DNA of 64,000 bases from Cypionkella sp. Lineage in GTDB: Bacteria; Pseudomonadota; Alphaproteobacteria; Rhodobacterales; Rhodobacteraceae. The notes below the pieces were generated by a model. It did not search any database. It worked only from the letters and a program-made list of their open reading frames with translations, and was not told the origin of the DNA. The stretch covers positions 62,001 through 126,000 of the forward strand of contig NZ_JAUSBA010000040.1 in assembly GCF_030652235.1 (NCBI RefSeq). The letters run 5' to 3'. Made by a program: the position numbers and the translations under genes. Each line of letters starts with the position of its first letter. Position 1 is the first letter of the stretch. Shown one piece after another: positions 10,455-19,474 of this stretch.

Positions 10455-10518
10455 AAGTTAACGAAACCTTTCCAGTATAGAAAGCGGCGATATTCCGAAT
10501 GGAAACGGGCCATACAGC

Positions 10519-11688
10519 CTATGCCCGCTCGATCGCCAAAGCGATGCCCTGACCGCCGCCGATGCACATGGTTATCAGTGCGGTTTTGCCCCCCGCACGT
10601 TCCAGTTCTGCCAGCGCTTTGGCAACCAGTATCGCACCCGTAGCACCAACAGGATGGCCCAAGGCAATCGCGCCGCCGTTGGGGTTGACGCGAGCCGGAT
10701 CGAGGCCGAGGGCTTGGGTCACGGCAATGGCTTGGGCGGCGAAAGCCTCGTTCGATTCCACCACGTCGAAACTGTCTGGTTTGACCCCTAGTTTGGCACA
10801 AAGCGCCTGAACGGCTGGGATCGGACCAAGGCCCATCACTTTGGGATCAACCCCCGCCACCGCGTAGCCCATGATGCGGGCGCGGGCATGGCCCGGATTG
10901 CCGCGCGACAGGATCACGGCTGCCGCGCCGTCGTTGATACCCGAGGCATTGCCCGCCGTGACAGTGCCATCTTTGGCAAAGGCGGGGCGGAGGTTTGCGA
11001 GGGCGTCAAGCGTGGTGGCTTTGGGGTGTTCATCTTGCGCGAAGAGAGTGTGTCCCTTGCGGCCCGTCAGTTCAATCGGGGCAATCTGATCGACAAAGCG
11101 GCCTTCCGCAATCGCGCGGGCGGCGCGGGTTTGCGATTCCAAGGCGAAGGCGTCCTGCGCCTCGCGCGTCAGGCCGTAACGTACGGCGACATTCTCGGCG
11201 GTGATGCCCATGTGCCCGGTGCCGAACGGGCAAGTCAAAGCACCCGTCATCATGTCGAGTATCGTGGCATCACCCATTTTCTGGCCAAAGCGCGCAGACT
11301 GCACGGCATAGGGCGCGCGGCTCATGCACTCCGCACCACCTGCCAAGGCAATTTCCGCGTCGCCCAGCAGCAGCATTTGCATGGCCGAAACAATGGCCTG
11401 CGCACCGGAACCACAAAGACGATTGACGTTCATCGCGGGCGTGGTTTCCGGCACCCCGGCCTGCATCGCGGCGACGCGGGCCAGATACATATCGCGCGGC
11501 TCGGTGTTGATGACATGGCCGAAGACCACGGTGCCAATCTGCCCCGCCTCGATCCCCGCCCGCGCGATGGCGGCTTTCGCGGCATGGGTCGCGATGTCGA
11601 TCGGGGGCATGGCGGCGAGAGAGCCGCCGAAACTGCCGATGGCGGTGCGCGCGGTGGAGAGGATGAAAATGTCAGTCATGGCAGTCAT
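10519..11688 (-). CDS. Acetyl-CoA acetyltransferase (thiolase)
   Basis: A 389-residue thiolase with all three active-site blocks: nucleophile Cys92 in NRLCGSGAQA, His345 in GGAIALGHPVG, and Cys375 in CIGGGQG. GAGG lies about 8 bases upstream of the chosen ATG. It is the last gene of a minus-strand set marR-maiA-thiolase, 11 bases after maiA. Homogentisate breakdown yields fumarate and acetoacetate, so a thiolase that splits acetoacetyl-CoA into two acetyl-CoA would complete the pathway; this role is inferred from position. A longer-chain beta-ketothiolase cannot be excluded from sequence alone. Confidence 0.9.
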   Translation of the reverse strand: MTAMTDIFILSTARTAIGSFGGSLAAMPPIDIATHAAKAAIARAGIEAGQIGTVVFGHVINTEPRDMYLARVAAMQAGVPETTPAMNVNRLCGSGAQAIVSAMQMLLLGDAEIALAGGAECMSRAPYAVQSARFGQKMGDATILDMMTGALTCPFGTGHMGITAENVAVRYGLTREAQDAFALESQTRAARAIAEGRFVDQIAPIELTGRKGHTLFAQDEHPKATTLDALANLRPAFAKDGTVTAGNASGINDGAAAVILSRGNPGHARARIMGYAVAGVDPKVMGLGPIPAVQALCAKLGVKPDSFDVVESNEAFAAQAIAVTQALGLDPARVNPNGGAIALGHPVGATGAILVAKALAELERAGGKTALITMCIGGGQGIALAIERA

Positions 11689-11699
11689 GGGGCGGGCCT

Positions 11700-12311
11700 C
11701 TAGGGTTTGACGCGATCCGGATGCGCGGCGGCGATGGCGGGGATTTCGCGCAGGTTTGCCACGATCTTTGCGGTTTGGGGGAAGGACGTCACGTCAATGC
11801 CAACCCGCTCGGCATTATAGATCTGCGGCACAAGGCAAAGATCGGCCATCGTCACGCTATCGCCGTGGCAGTAGCGGCTTGCCGTGGTCAACATCGCCTC
11901 AAAAGCGGTCAGACCCTTGGTGATGTAATGGCGGGTCCATGCCTCACTGGTCATCACCCCCATTGATCCTACGTGATCACGAACGGTCAGGTTGCAGACC
12001 GGGGCGGTCTCCATTGCAATCGCGTAGGACAAAGCGCGGACATGGGCGCGGGGCGCTGGATCTTTCGGCAGCAAGCCGCCGCGCGTTTCATCCAAATATT
12101 CGATGATCGCAAGGGATTGCGTCAGCCGCAGGCCATCAATGTCGAGCGTCGGCACCAACCCCTGTGGATTGCGCGCAACATTGTCTGCCCCACGGTGTTC
12201 ACCTTTCACCAGATCAACCGGCTGGCTTTTGTAGCGCAGGTTCAACAGGTTCAGCGCCATCCGCACCCGGTAAGCGGCAGACGAACGCCAGTAATCGTAA
12301 AGCGTGATCAT
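11700..12311 (-). CDS. maiA: Maleylacetoacetate isomerase (zeta-class glutathione transferase)
   Basis: A 203-residue zeta-class GST. The N-terminal thioredoxin-like domain carries SSAAYRVR at about 10-17, the zeta-class active-site loop, and the GSH-binding LVPTLD and SLAIIEYL blocks follow. It would convert 4-maleylacetoacetate to fumarylacetoacetate using glutathione, between HmgA and FahA. The start codon overlaps the end of the MarR gene by 4 bases (ATGA), so the two are probably cotranslated. Slightly shorter than the usual ~212 residues, with no missing block visible. Confidence 0.93.
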   Translation of the reverse strand: MITLYDYWRSSAAYRVRMALNLLNLRYKSQPVDLVKGEHRGADNVARNPQGLVPTLDIDGLRLTQSLAIIEYLDETRGGLLPKDPAPRAHVRALSYAIAMETAPVCNLTVRDHVGSMGVMTSEAWTRHYITKGLTAFEAMLTTASRYCHGDSVTMADLCLVPQIYNAERVGIDVTSFPQTAKIVANLREIPAIAAAHPDRVKP

Positions 12312-12730
12312 TTTTCCTCCAGCAGACGCAGCAAGGCGGCGCGAAACAGCGGGGCATCCGCACCGATCTGGGTCAGGATTTGTGTTTGATACGCGTCGGC
12401 AATCGGCACGATGCGGTCGATTAAGTCACGGCCTTTGGGGGTAAGGCGCATATCCAGCAAGCGACGGTCTTCAAGGTTTTCCCGCTTTTCGATCAGACCC
12501 GTGGCTTCCAACCGCGCCGCAGCCCGGCTGACCTTGGATTTGTCCATATCGACCCGCGCCTGAATCTCGCGCACTGACACCTGATCATCCTGTGCCAGAT
12601 GCGCCAGCACCCGCCATTCTGGGATCGTCAGACCAAATTCGGCGCGGTAAAGCTCGGCAAAGCCCTTGGAAATACGGGCAGCGGCGACGGCCAACTGGTA
12701 GGGCAGGAACGCGGAAAGATCGAAACTCAT
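12308..12730 (-). CDS. MarR-family transcriptional regulator
   Basis: A ~140-residue winged-helix regulator of the MarR type: dimerisation helices at both ends, a recognition helix region (VSVREIQARVDMDKSKVSRAAARL, in shorter terms MDKSKVSR) and a wing ending in ENLEDRRLLDMRLTPKG, the MarR signature. Tandem ATGs and an upstream TTG exist; the ATG at 12730 is chosen because GAGG lies 7 bases before it. Being first in an operon with maiA and thiolase and divergent from the MFS-hmgA side, it is the obvious candidate regulator of homogentisate catabolism, possibly through the inverted repeat in the hmgA promoter. Ligand unknown. Confidence 0.88.
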   Translation of the reverse strand: MSFDLSAFLPYQLAVAAARISKGFAELYRAEFGLTIPEWRVLAHLAQDDQVSVREIQARVDMDKSKVSRAAARLEATGLIEKRENLEDRRLLDMRLTPKGRDLIDRIVPIADAYQTQILTQIGADAPLFRAALLRLLEEK

Positions 12731-12821
12731 CATCAAGCCTCATGTTTTGCCTAAGCCTGCCTGTTGACGGCAGTTTTCGCAAGCGCGTGCGATTGACAGT
12801 GCAGTGCGGGCGGGGGACACC

Positions 12822-13949
12822 ATGCGCGGCAAACCGGAGATCCCCTTGCGCAACCTGATCAAAACCAATGCGGCGCTGCTGGTGATCAGCATTGCCAGCT
12901 TCATTCTGATGGGCGCTGGCACGGCGCTGTATGGCCCGGCGCTGCCAGTATTTGCGCGCGGATTTGACATCCATATCGGCACGGCAGGGCTGCTGATTTC
13001 GGCGCATTGGATCGGATGTTCGATTGGTGTGGGGGCGATGTTCGTTGTTGGCGCGCGCGCGACGCCCCGGCATGTGGTGGCGGCGATGACACTGGGTGTG
13101 GCGCTGATGGCGCTGGGGGCCAGTTGGGCGCTGACGGTGCTGGGGGCGGTGGTGTTTGGCGCGGGGTATGGGGCGGCCACGGTGGTGTTCAACCCGCGGA
13201 TGCTGCGGGCGTTTGGCGCGCGTGGGCCTGCGATGCTGAGCCTGCTGAACGCCACTTTCGGCATCGGAGCTATTGGCGCGCCACTGGTCTTCGTGGCTTT
13301 GGGCAGAGATGCGGTGCTCAGCTTCACCATCTGCGCCGTGATCGGCGTGGTGATCACCGCCTGTGCCGGGCCGGCGGGCCGCGATGCGACGGTGGTGGCC
13401 AGCACCTCAACCACGCCGCTCCGGCTAAACCTGCCGATCCTGATCTTCGGCGCGGTGGCGATCAGTGTTGAGGCTTGTCTGACCGGGTTGGGGCCCACTG
13501 CCTTGATCAACGCGGGCCTATCCGAGACCTTGGCCGCCCAACTGCTGTCGGCATTCTTCCTGGCCTTCCTCGCCGCCCGCCTCTGCCTGATGGCCGTGGC
13601 AGGATTGCTGCCCGCCTTCACGCTGTTCACCCTGTCGCTGATCGGAGCCTGTATCTCGGCCCTGATCGCCGCCTTGTGGCTGCCCGGTGCTGGTTTTGTG
13701 GGCTTGGGCTTCTGCGCGGGCATGTTCTTCCCCACCGAATACGTCACTGCCACTCGCAAGATGGGCAACAACGCCCGCGTCGCCCCCACCATTATCGGCG
13801 CTGGGCTGGTCGGTGGAGTCTTCGCACCGCTGCTGATGTCACCGTTTCTGGAAATCATGGGCCAGCGCGGGTTTTTCTGGGTGGTCGCCTGCACCACCGG
13901 GCTGCTGGCGCTTGGGGCTTTGGCCAGTCTACGCTCCATGAACCGCTAA
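12822..13949 (+). CDS. MFS transporter
   Basis: A ~375-residue very hydrophobic protein with about 12 membrane segments. The ATG at 12822 has GGGGGA just upstream; a GTG at 12804 would add six residues without support. The family is major facilitator superfamily; substrate is not readable from sequence. It lies between the marR operon (divergent) and hmgA, so uptake or export of an aromatic acid or of a pathway intermediate is a reasonable guess. hmgA follows 107 bases later with its own promoter. Confidence 0.85.
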   Translation: MRGKPEIPLRNLIKTNAALLVISIASFILMGAGTALYGPALPVFARGFDIHIGTAGLLISAHWIGCSIGVGAMFVVGARATPRHVVAAMTLGVALMALGASWALTVLGAVVFGAGYGAATVVFNPRMLRAFGARGPAMLSLLNATFGIGAIGAPLVFVALGRDAVLSFTICAVIGVVITACAGPAGRDATVVASTSTTPLRLNLPILIFGAVAISVEACLTGLGPTALINAGLSETLAAQLLSAFFLAFLAARLCLMAVAGLLPAFTLFTLSLIGACISALIAALWLPGAGFVGLGFCAGMFFPTEYVTATRKMGNNARVAPTIIGAGLVGGVFAPLLMSPFLEIMGQRGFFWVVACTTGLLALGALASLRSMNR

Positions 13950-13985
13950 CTTCGAGCGTGGGTTTATTGGCATTGCATATCGCCA

Positions 13986-14013
13986 TTGACATCGTTGCAC
14001 ATGCAACGATATT
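13986..14013 (+). promoter_or_regulatory. Predicted sigma-70-type promoter of hmgA
   Basis: A perfect TTGACA -35 at 13986-13991 is followed, after 16 bases, by GATATT at 14008-14013 (4 of 6 matches to TATAAT). The hmgA start codon is 43 bases downstream of the -10. The spacer is almost wholly occupied by an inverted repeat. Confidence 0.6.
13991..14010. promoter_or_regulatory. Candidate MarR-type operator in the hmgA promoter
   Basis: The 20 bases contain perfect 9-bp arms, ATCGTTGCA and TGCAACGAT, separated by CA. The length, near-zero spacer and position between -35 and -10 fit a dimeric MarR-family repressor site. A binding protein is inferred to be the MarR regulator encoded at 12308-12730; no experimental evidence is available here. 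Confidence 0.65.
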
Positions 14014-14056
14014 TTCTCGCCATAAGTTAGACCCGATTCCGCACCGCGAGGCCGCA

Positions 14057-15418
14057 ATGAACAGCCAAAGCCTACCCTCAGGTTTGACCCGTGCCTCGAC
14101 AACGGTAGGCACCCACGCCCATTACATGCCCGGCTTCGGCAATGACTTTGAAACCGAGGCTTTGCCAGGCGCTTTGCCGCAGGGCATGAACTCGCCGCAG
14201 AAGTGCAACTACGGGCTTTATGGCGAACAGCTTTCTGGCACCGCCTTCACCGCGCCAAGCCACCAAAATGAACGGACATGGTGCTACCGCATCCGCCCCT
14301 CGGTGAAACACACGCATCACTTTGAAAAAATTGTCGTTCCTTATTGGAAATCTGCACCGCATATCGATCCGGATGTGATCTCACTCGGACAATACCGTTG
14401 GGATCCGGTGCCACATACTGATGCTGCGCTGACGTGGATTACCGGTATGCACACCATGACGACGGCGGGCGATGTGAACACCCAAGTCGGCATGGCGAGC
14501 CACGTTTACCTCGTCACCCAATCGATGCAGGATGAGTATTTCTTCAGCGCCGATAGCGAGTTGTTGATCGTCCCGCAGCAGGGTCGCCTGCGGTTTTGTA
14601 CCGAATTGGGCGTGATTGACCTAGAGCCGCAGGAAATCGCCGTGATCCCGCGCGGGCTGGTGTATCGGGTGGAGGTGCTGGAAGGCCCCTGCAGGGGTTT
14701 CGTCTGCGAGAATTATGGACAAAAGTTCACATTGCCCGGACGTGGCCCGATTGGTGCGAATTGCATGGCCAATCGACGCGATTTCAAAACCCCAGTAGCG
14801 GCGTTTGAGGACCGCGAGGTGCCGTCCTCGGTGGTGGTGAAATGGTGCGGCCAGTTCCACCGCACCCGCATCGGCCACAGCCCTCTGGACGTGGTGGCGT
14901 GGCATGGCAATTATGCTCCGGTGAAATATGATCTGCGCACTTATTGCCCAGTTGGTGCGATCCTGTTTGACCATCCCGACCCGTCCATCTTCACCGTTCT
15001 GACCGCGCCTTCGGGCGTGGAAGGCACCGCGAATATTGATTTCGTGCTGTTCCGCGAACGTTGGATGGTCGCCGAAGATACCTTCCGCCCGCCGTGGTAT
15101 CACAAGAATATCATGTCGGAACTGATGGGTAATATCTACGGCATCTACGACGCGAAACCCAAAGGATTTGTGCCGGGCGGGATGAGCCTGCACAATATGA
15201 TGTTGCCACACGGCCCAGACAAGCAGGCATTCGAGGGCGCATCGAACGCAGCGCTGAAGGCCGAAAAGCTAGAGGAAACCATGTCCTTCATGTTTGAGAC
15301 CCGCTTCCCGCAGCACCTGACTGCCTTCGCCGCCAAAGAGGCCCCCTTGCAGGACGATTACATCGACTGTTGGGAGAGTCTGGCGAAGAAATTCGACGGC
15401 ACGCCGGGGCTGAAATGA
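14057..15418 (+). CDS. hmgA: Homogentisate 1,2-dioxygenase
   Basis: A 453-residue ring-cleaving dioxygenase that opens homogentisate to maleylacetoacetate with non-haem iron. The N-terminus ([19 protein letters not shown], about 22-40) and the conserved core around [18 protein letters not shown] and [11 protein letters not shown] match the family; the iron ligands lie in the C-terminal half near [17 protein letters not shown]. The frame stays open for 194 codons upstream, but the ATG at 14057 matches the family start and lies just after the predicted promoter, with GAGG upstream. It is followed by fahA after 100 bases. Confidence 0.96.
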   Translation: MNSQSLPSGLTRASTTVGTHAHYMPGFGNDFETEALPGALPQGMNSPQKCNYGLYGEQLSGTAFTAPSHQNERTWCYRIRPSVKHTHHFEKIVVPYWKSAPHIDPDVISLGQYRWDPVPHTDAALTWITGMHTMTTAGDVNTQVGMASHVYLVTQSMQDEYFFSADSELLIVPQQGRLRFCTELGVIDLEPQEIAVIPRGLVYRVEVLEGPCRGFVCENYGQKFTLPGRGPIGANCMANRRDFKTPVAAFEDREVPSSVVVKWCGQFHRTRIGHSPLDVVAWHGNYAPVKYDLRTYCPVGAILFDHPDPSIFTVLTAPSGVEGTANIDFVLFRERWMVAEDTFRPPWYHKNIMSELMGNIYGIYDAKPKGFVPGGMSLHNMMLPHGPDKQAFEGASNAALKAEKLEETMSFMFETRFPQHLTAFAAKEAPLQDDYIDCWESLAKKFDGTPGLK

Positions 15419-15518
15419 CAACTGTGGTTTCACTGGCAGGAAAATTCTGCCGACTTGACAGCCGCATCAGCTTGCCCGCATCCCTAGGTCTTGGGCTGCA
15501 AGCATGGGAGAGTGCGCG

Positions 15519-16784
15519 ATGAAACTTCTGAAATCTTGGGTGGCAAGCGCGAACACCGCGACCACCGATTTCCCGCTGAACAACCTGCCCTGCGGCGTGT
15601 TTTCCCTTGGCGATGATCCGGCGTGCTGTGGTGTGGCCATCGGTGACTTCATTCTTGATGTGACCGCTTTGGAAGCCGAAGGCTTGCTGAAGTTGACCGA
15701 TCATCCGCTGTTCGACGTACCTTTCTGGAACGAATTTATGGAGGCTGGGCCAAGCATCTGGGCCGAGTTTCGCGCCCAAGTCACCGCAATGCTCGTCGAG
15801 GGGGCCAGCAAGCGTTGGGTGGTCGAAGATCATCTGGTGCCGATGGCGGGTGCCGCGCTGCACCTGCCCTTCATCGTCGCCGAATACACCGATTTCTACG
15901 CTGGCCGCCACCACGCCACCAACGTCGGCACCATGTTCCGCGGTGCAGAAAACGCGCTGCCGCCGAACTGGCTGCATATGCCAATCGGGTATAATGGCCG
16001 CACCTCGTCGGTGGTGGTTTCCGGCACGGAAGTGCGTCGCCCTTGGGGCCAGTTGAAAGTCCCAGAGTTTGACGCCCCGATCTTCGCACCCTCACGTCGT
16101 TTCGATATCGAGTTGGAAATCGGTGCGATTGTTGGGCAGGCGTCCACACATGGCCTGCCGGTGACGGTGGCGGAAGCCGATGCGATGATTTTCGGCTATG
16201 TTCTGTTAAACGATTGGTCTGCAAGAGATATTCAGGCTTGGGAATATCAACCGCTTGGCCCATTCCAGTCCAAAGCCACTGCCACCACCCTCAGCCCGTG
16301 GATCGTTATGAAAGCGGCGCTAGAGCCCTTTCGCACCTCGACCCCGCCGCGCGAAGTTCCACTTCTACCGCATCTGCAAGAACCGGGACCAATGCTTTAT
16401 GACATCGCCCTAGAGGTTGGCTTAGTGCCCGAAGGCGGTACAGAAACCATCATCAGCCGCACCAACTGTGCAGAAATGTACTACTCTGCACCGCAGCAAC
16501 TGGCACATCACACCACCTCTGGCTGCGCGATGAATGTCGGTGATCTTCTGGGGTCAGGCACGATTTCAGGCGCCGCGAAGGACAGTCGGGGCAGCCTGCT
16601 GGAACTGTCTTGGGGGGGCAAAGAGCCCTTCGCGATTGCGGGCAGCACCCGCAGCTTCATCGAGGACAATGACACTTTGACCCTGCGCGGTGCGGCGTTG
16701 GGAGACGGATATCGGATCGGGTTTGGCGCGTGTTCGGGCAAGGTCGTCCCGGCGCTCGTAGCCCCTTATGCAAGGAAAACATGA
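15519..16784 (+). CDS. fahA: Fumarylacetoacetase
   Basis: A 421-residue fumarylacetoacetate hydrolase, final step of the homogentisate pathway, giving fumarate and acetoacetate. The ATG at 15519 is chosen over one five codons upstream because GGGAGAG at 15507-15513 is positioned for it and the protein then begins MKLLKSWVASAN like the family. The SH3-like N-terminal domain (about 1-115) precedes the FAH barrel; metal- and substrate-binding blocks include FYAGRHHATNVG, the EIGAIVG glutamates, and LLNDWSARDIQAWEYQPLGPF. The next gene starts at the base after its stop. Confidence 0.95.
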   Translation: MKLLKSWVASANTATTDFPLNNLPCGVFSLGDDPACCGVAIGDFILDVTALEAEGLLKLTDHPLFDVPFWNEFMEAGPSIWAEFRAQVTAMLVEGASKRWVVEDHLVPMAGAALHLPFIVAEYTDFYAGRHHATNVGTMFRGAENALPPNWLHMPIGYNGRTSSVVVSGTEVRRPWGQLKVPEFDAPIFAPSRRFDIELEIGAIVGQASTHGLPVTVAEADAMIFGYVLLNDWSARDIQAWEYQPLGPFQSKATATTLSPWIVMKAALEPFRTSTPPREVPLLPHLQEPGPMLYDIALEVGLVPEGGTETIISRTNCAEMYYSAPQQLAHHTTSGCAMNVGDLLGSGTISGAAKDSRGSLLELSWGGKEPFAIAGSTRSFIEDNDTLTLRGAALGDGYRIGFGACSGKVVPALVAPYARKT

Positions 16785-17735
16785 ATGGCTAAGGTGTTTG
16801 CGTCACAAGGCGATCTGACCGAGAAAAAGACCTCATTCGTCGAAATCGGTGATGGAATCTACGCCTTCACTGCCGAAGGCGATCCGAATTCCGGCGTGAT
16901 CATCGGCGATGAATCGGTGATGGTGATTGAGGCGCAAGCGACGCCGAGACTGGCGCGCAAAGTGGTGGAATGTATCCGTTCCGTCACCGACAAGCCGATC
17001 AGCCACTTGGTACTGACGCATTATCACGCTGTGCGCGTTCTGGGCGCAAGTGCTTACGGCGCAAGGGAAATCATCATGTCTGATGCTGCGCGCGGCATGG
17101 TGATGGAACGCGGACAAGAAGACTGGGACAGCGAGTTTGGCCGCTTTCCGCGCCTGTTTCAGGGCCACGAGGAAATTCCGGGCCTGACCCTGCCGACCAC
17201 CACGTTCAGCGATCAGATGACGGTGTATCTGGGCAAGCGCCGCGTCGATATCATGCATCTGGGCCGCGCCCATACCGCTGGGGATGCGGTGGTTTGGGTG
17301 CCGGATTCCGAAGTGATGTTCACCGGCGATATCGTGGAGTATCACTCGGCCTGCTACTGCGGCGACGGGCATTTTGCCGATTGGATCGACACTTTGGCGA
17401 ACATTGCGGCCTTCGATCCGGTGGCGATTGCGCCGGGGCGTGGAGATGCGCTGATAGGGCGCGAAATGGTGGGCAAAGCCATCGCCTCGACCGCTGATTT
17501 TGTGCAAAGCACCTACCGACCGGCGGCAAAAGTGGCGGCGCGCGGAGGCCGCTTGAAAGAGGCTTGGAACGCGGTGCGGGCTGAATGTGACTCTAAGTTC
17601 GCAAATTTTGCAATCTATGAACACTGCTTGCCGTTCAACGTCGCGCGCGCTTTTGACGAGGCACGCGGGATAGCGACACCCCGCGTCTGGACGGCTGAAC
17701 GTGACCGCCAGATGTGGGCAGACTTGCAGGGGTAA
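16785..17735 (+). CDS. MBL-fold metallo-hydrolase-like protein with altered metal motif
   Basis: A 316-residue protein of the metallo-beta-lactamase fold, starting directly after the fahA stop with AAGGA 8 bases upstream. The N-terminal beta sheet (GIYAFTAEGDPNSGVIIGDESVMVIEA) and later blocks (HLGRAHTAGDAV, FTGDIVEY) are typical. The metal motif that is normally HxHxDH reads His79-Tyr-His81-Ala-Val83-Arg84, so the usual Asp and His ligands of the second site are replaced by Val and Arg. It may bind one metal, act as an esterase/lactonase with changed chemistry, or have lost catalysis. Cotranscription with hmgA-fahA suggests a role in aromatic breakdown, such as removing a lactone side product; that is a guess. 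Confidence 0.8.
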   Translation: MAKVFASQGDLTEKKTSFVEIGDGIYAFTAEGDPNSGVIIGDESVMVIEAQATPRLARKVVECIRSVTDKPISHLVLTHYHAVRVLGASAYGAREIIMSDAARGMVMERGQEDWDSEFGRFPRLFQGHEEIPGLTLPTTTFSDQMTVYLGKRRVDIMHLGRAHTAGDAVVWVPDSEVMFTGDIVEYHSACYCGDGHFADWIDTLANIAAFDPVAIAPGRGDALIGREMVGKAIASTADFVQSTYRPAAKVAARGGRLKEAWNAVRAECDSKFANFAIYEHCLPFNVARAFDEARGIATPRVWTAERDRQMWADLQG

Positions 17736-17739
17736 TGTG

Positions 17740-19278
17740 ATGGCTTTTGCGCATCAACCCTTTGATTACGTTGCACCTGCTGGATTGAGGGCGCCCGAGC
17801 CGCGTCACAAAGTGATCATTGTTGGCGCTGGTCCGATTGGGTTGGCGATGGCGATTGAACTGGCAAATCATGGCGTGCTGGCGACGGTACTGGATGACAA
17901 CAATGTGGTCTCAGTCGGGTCTCGGGCGATCTGCTGGAGCAAGCGTTCGCTTGAGATTCTGGATAGGCTTGGTGTAGGTGAACGATCCGTCACAAAAGGA
18001 GTGACATGGAAAGTGGGGCGCACATTTCACCGCGATAAAGAGGTGTTCAACTTTGATCTGCTGCCCGAGGACGGGCATAAGATGCCCGCCTTTGTGAACC
18101 TGCAACAATATTTCGTCGAAGAATATCTGGTGCAGCGGGCGCAGGCATTGAACATTGACCTGCGCTGGAAAAATCGGGTGATTTCGGTGGATCAAAAAGC
18201 GGATTTCGCCTCGGTAAAGGTGGTCACGCCAGACGGGTCTTACATGTTGGAGGCTGATTGGGTGCTTGCCTGCGACGGTGCGCGCAGTCCGATCCGCGAG
18301 ATGATGGGGTTGGAATTTGATGGCGAATTATTCGAAGAACGCTTTCTGATCGCCGACATCGAAATGCAGGGCGATTTTGCCAGCGAACGTTGGTTTTGGT
18401 TTGAGCCAAATTTCCATCCCGGCCAATCCGCGCTATTGCACAAGCAGCCGGATAACATTTACCGAATAGATCTTCAGCTTGGCTGGGACACTGACCCAGA
18501 GGTGGAGAAACGGCCTGAGACTGTCAGCCCGCGTATTGAGAAAGTGGTGGGTCACGCCGATTTCAAACTGGATTGGATCAGCGTCTATACCTTCCAATGT
18601 CGACGATTACGAAGCTTTGTTCATAGTAATATTTTGTTCGTAGGCGACAGCGCGCATGTCGTTTCTCCCTTCGGCGCGCGCGGCGGAAATGGCGGCTTGG
18701 GCGATGTCGACGCCCTCGGTTGGCGGCTGGCGGCGGTGATAAACGGTGTGGCTGCGCCTGAAGCCCTACAGGGGTATGATCGCGAACGGTGCTACGGCGC
18801 AGATGAGAATTTGCTGAACTCCAGTCGCTCAACACGCTTCATGTCGCCGGAGCCGGGCATTGAACGCCTGTTTCGCGATGCCGTCTTGCATCTGGCCGGA
18901 CGGGCAGATTTTGCGCGGCCGATGGTGAATTCTGGGCGGTTGTCAAAGCCCTGTATTTATCCGCTGGTTGCGCCCGATGCCGATCTTCCGGCTGGCGCGC
19001 GACCGGGCGCTGTGGCACCAGATGCGCCATTGGAAAACGGTTGGATGACCGAGGCTTTGGGGCGCGACTTCGTGTTGTTGGCGCTGGGCTGCGATGCCCC
19101 AGAGCTCGGCTTACGGGTGGTGAAACCTGTGCTGACGGATATGATCCGCAGGCGCTATCTGGGTGATCAGCCACAGGCGGTTTACCTGATCAGGCCCGAT
19201 CAGGTGGTCGCGGCGCGCTGGCTTTCGGTCTCGGCAGCTGGCGTAGCAGCGGCCTTGGAGCAAAGTTGGGAGGGCTGA
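17740..19278 (+). CDS. FAD-dependent aromatic monooxygenase (phenol/3HPP hydroxylase family)
   Basis: A 512-residue class A flavoprotein monooxygenase. ATG at 17740 follows AGGGG by 7 bases and lies 4 bases after the previous stop. The Rossmann dinucleotide motif VGAGPIGLAMA is at 28-38, the DG-type motif in LACDGARSPIR lies near 180-190, and GDSAHVVSPFGARGGNGG begins at Gly302-Asp303, which binds the FAD ribityl. The C-terminal thioredoxin-like domain of this family is present in the last ~120 residues. Its place after hmgA-fahA suggests it hydroxylates a phenolic acid to feed homogentisate, for instance 3-hydroxyphenylacetate; substrate is inferred from context only. Confidence 0.85.
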   Translation: MAFAHQPFDYVAPAGLRAPEPRHKVIIVGAGPIGLAMAIELANHGVLATVLDDNNVVSVGSRAICWSKRSLEILDRLGVGERSVTKGVTWKVGRTFHRDKEVFNFDLLPEDGHKMPAFVNLQQYFVEEYLVQRAQALNIDLRWKNRVISVDQKADFASVKVVTPDGSYMLEADWVLACDGARSPIREMMGLEFDGELFEERFLIADIEMQGDFASERWFWFEPNFHPGQSALLHKQPDNIYRIDLQLGWDTDPEVEKRPETVSPRIEKVVGHADFKLDWISVYTFQCRRLRSFVHSNILFVGDSAHVVSPFGARGGNGGLGDVDALGWRLAAVINGVAAPEALQGYDRERCYGADENLLNSSRSTRFMSPEPGIERLFRDAVLHLAGRADFARPMVNSGRLSKPCIYPLVAPDADLPAGARPGAVAPDAPLENGWMTEALGRDFVLLALGCDAPELGLRVVKPVLTDMIRRRYLGDQPQAVYLIRPDQVVAARWLSVSAAGVAAALEQSWEG

Positions 19279-19279
19279 T

Positions 19280-19471
19280 ATGATATTGAACACCAGACCA
19301 AATATTGCAGATTCAGACGGATTTTATGCCGATCTTCTGGCCGCGCATCGGGGCCTGCCCGAGGCAGAAAGTCATGCAATGAACGCGCGGCTTGTGTTGA
19401 TTTTGGCCAATCACATCGGCGATGCTAAGGTACTGTCTCAGGCCTTGGTACTGGCAAGGGCGGAGAGCTAG
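19280..19471 (+). CDS. DUF2783 domain-containing small protein
   Basis: A 63-residue protein starting one base after the monooxygenase stop. It resembles DUF2783, a small helical family usually found next to FAD monooxygenases of this type. The sequence has a conserved-looking DGFYADLLAAHRGL helix and a C-terminal Leu/Ala helix (NARLVLILANHIGD). No catalytic motif. A subunit or chaperone of the monooxygenase is the natural guess; function is not established. Confidence 0.75.
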   Translation: MILNTRPNIADSDGFYADLLAAHRGLPEAESHAMNARLVLILANHIGDAKVLSQALVLARAES

Positions 19472-19474
19472 GCT

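Noticed and set aside
12740-13939. 400-codon open frame antisense to the MFS transporter gene
   Set aside because: Its composition (Ala/Pro/Thr/Ser low-complexity) follows from the complement of a hydrophobic GC-rich gene; no ribosome site or family feature, while the MFS frame is clearly coding.
13475-14056. Long 5' extension of the hmgA frame
   Set aside because: Overlaps the MFS gene, lacks family similarity and lies upstream of the predicted hmgA promoter.
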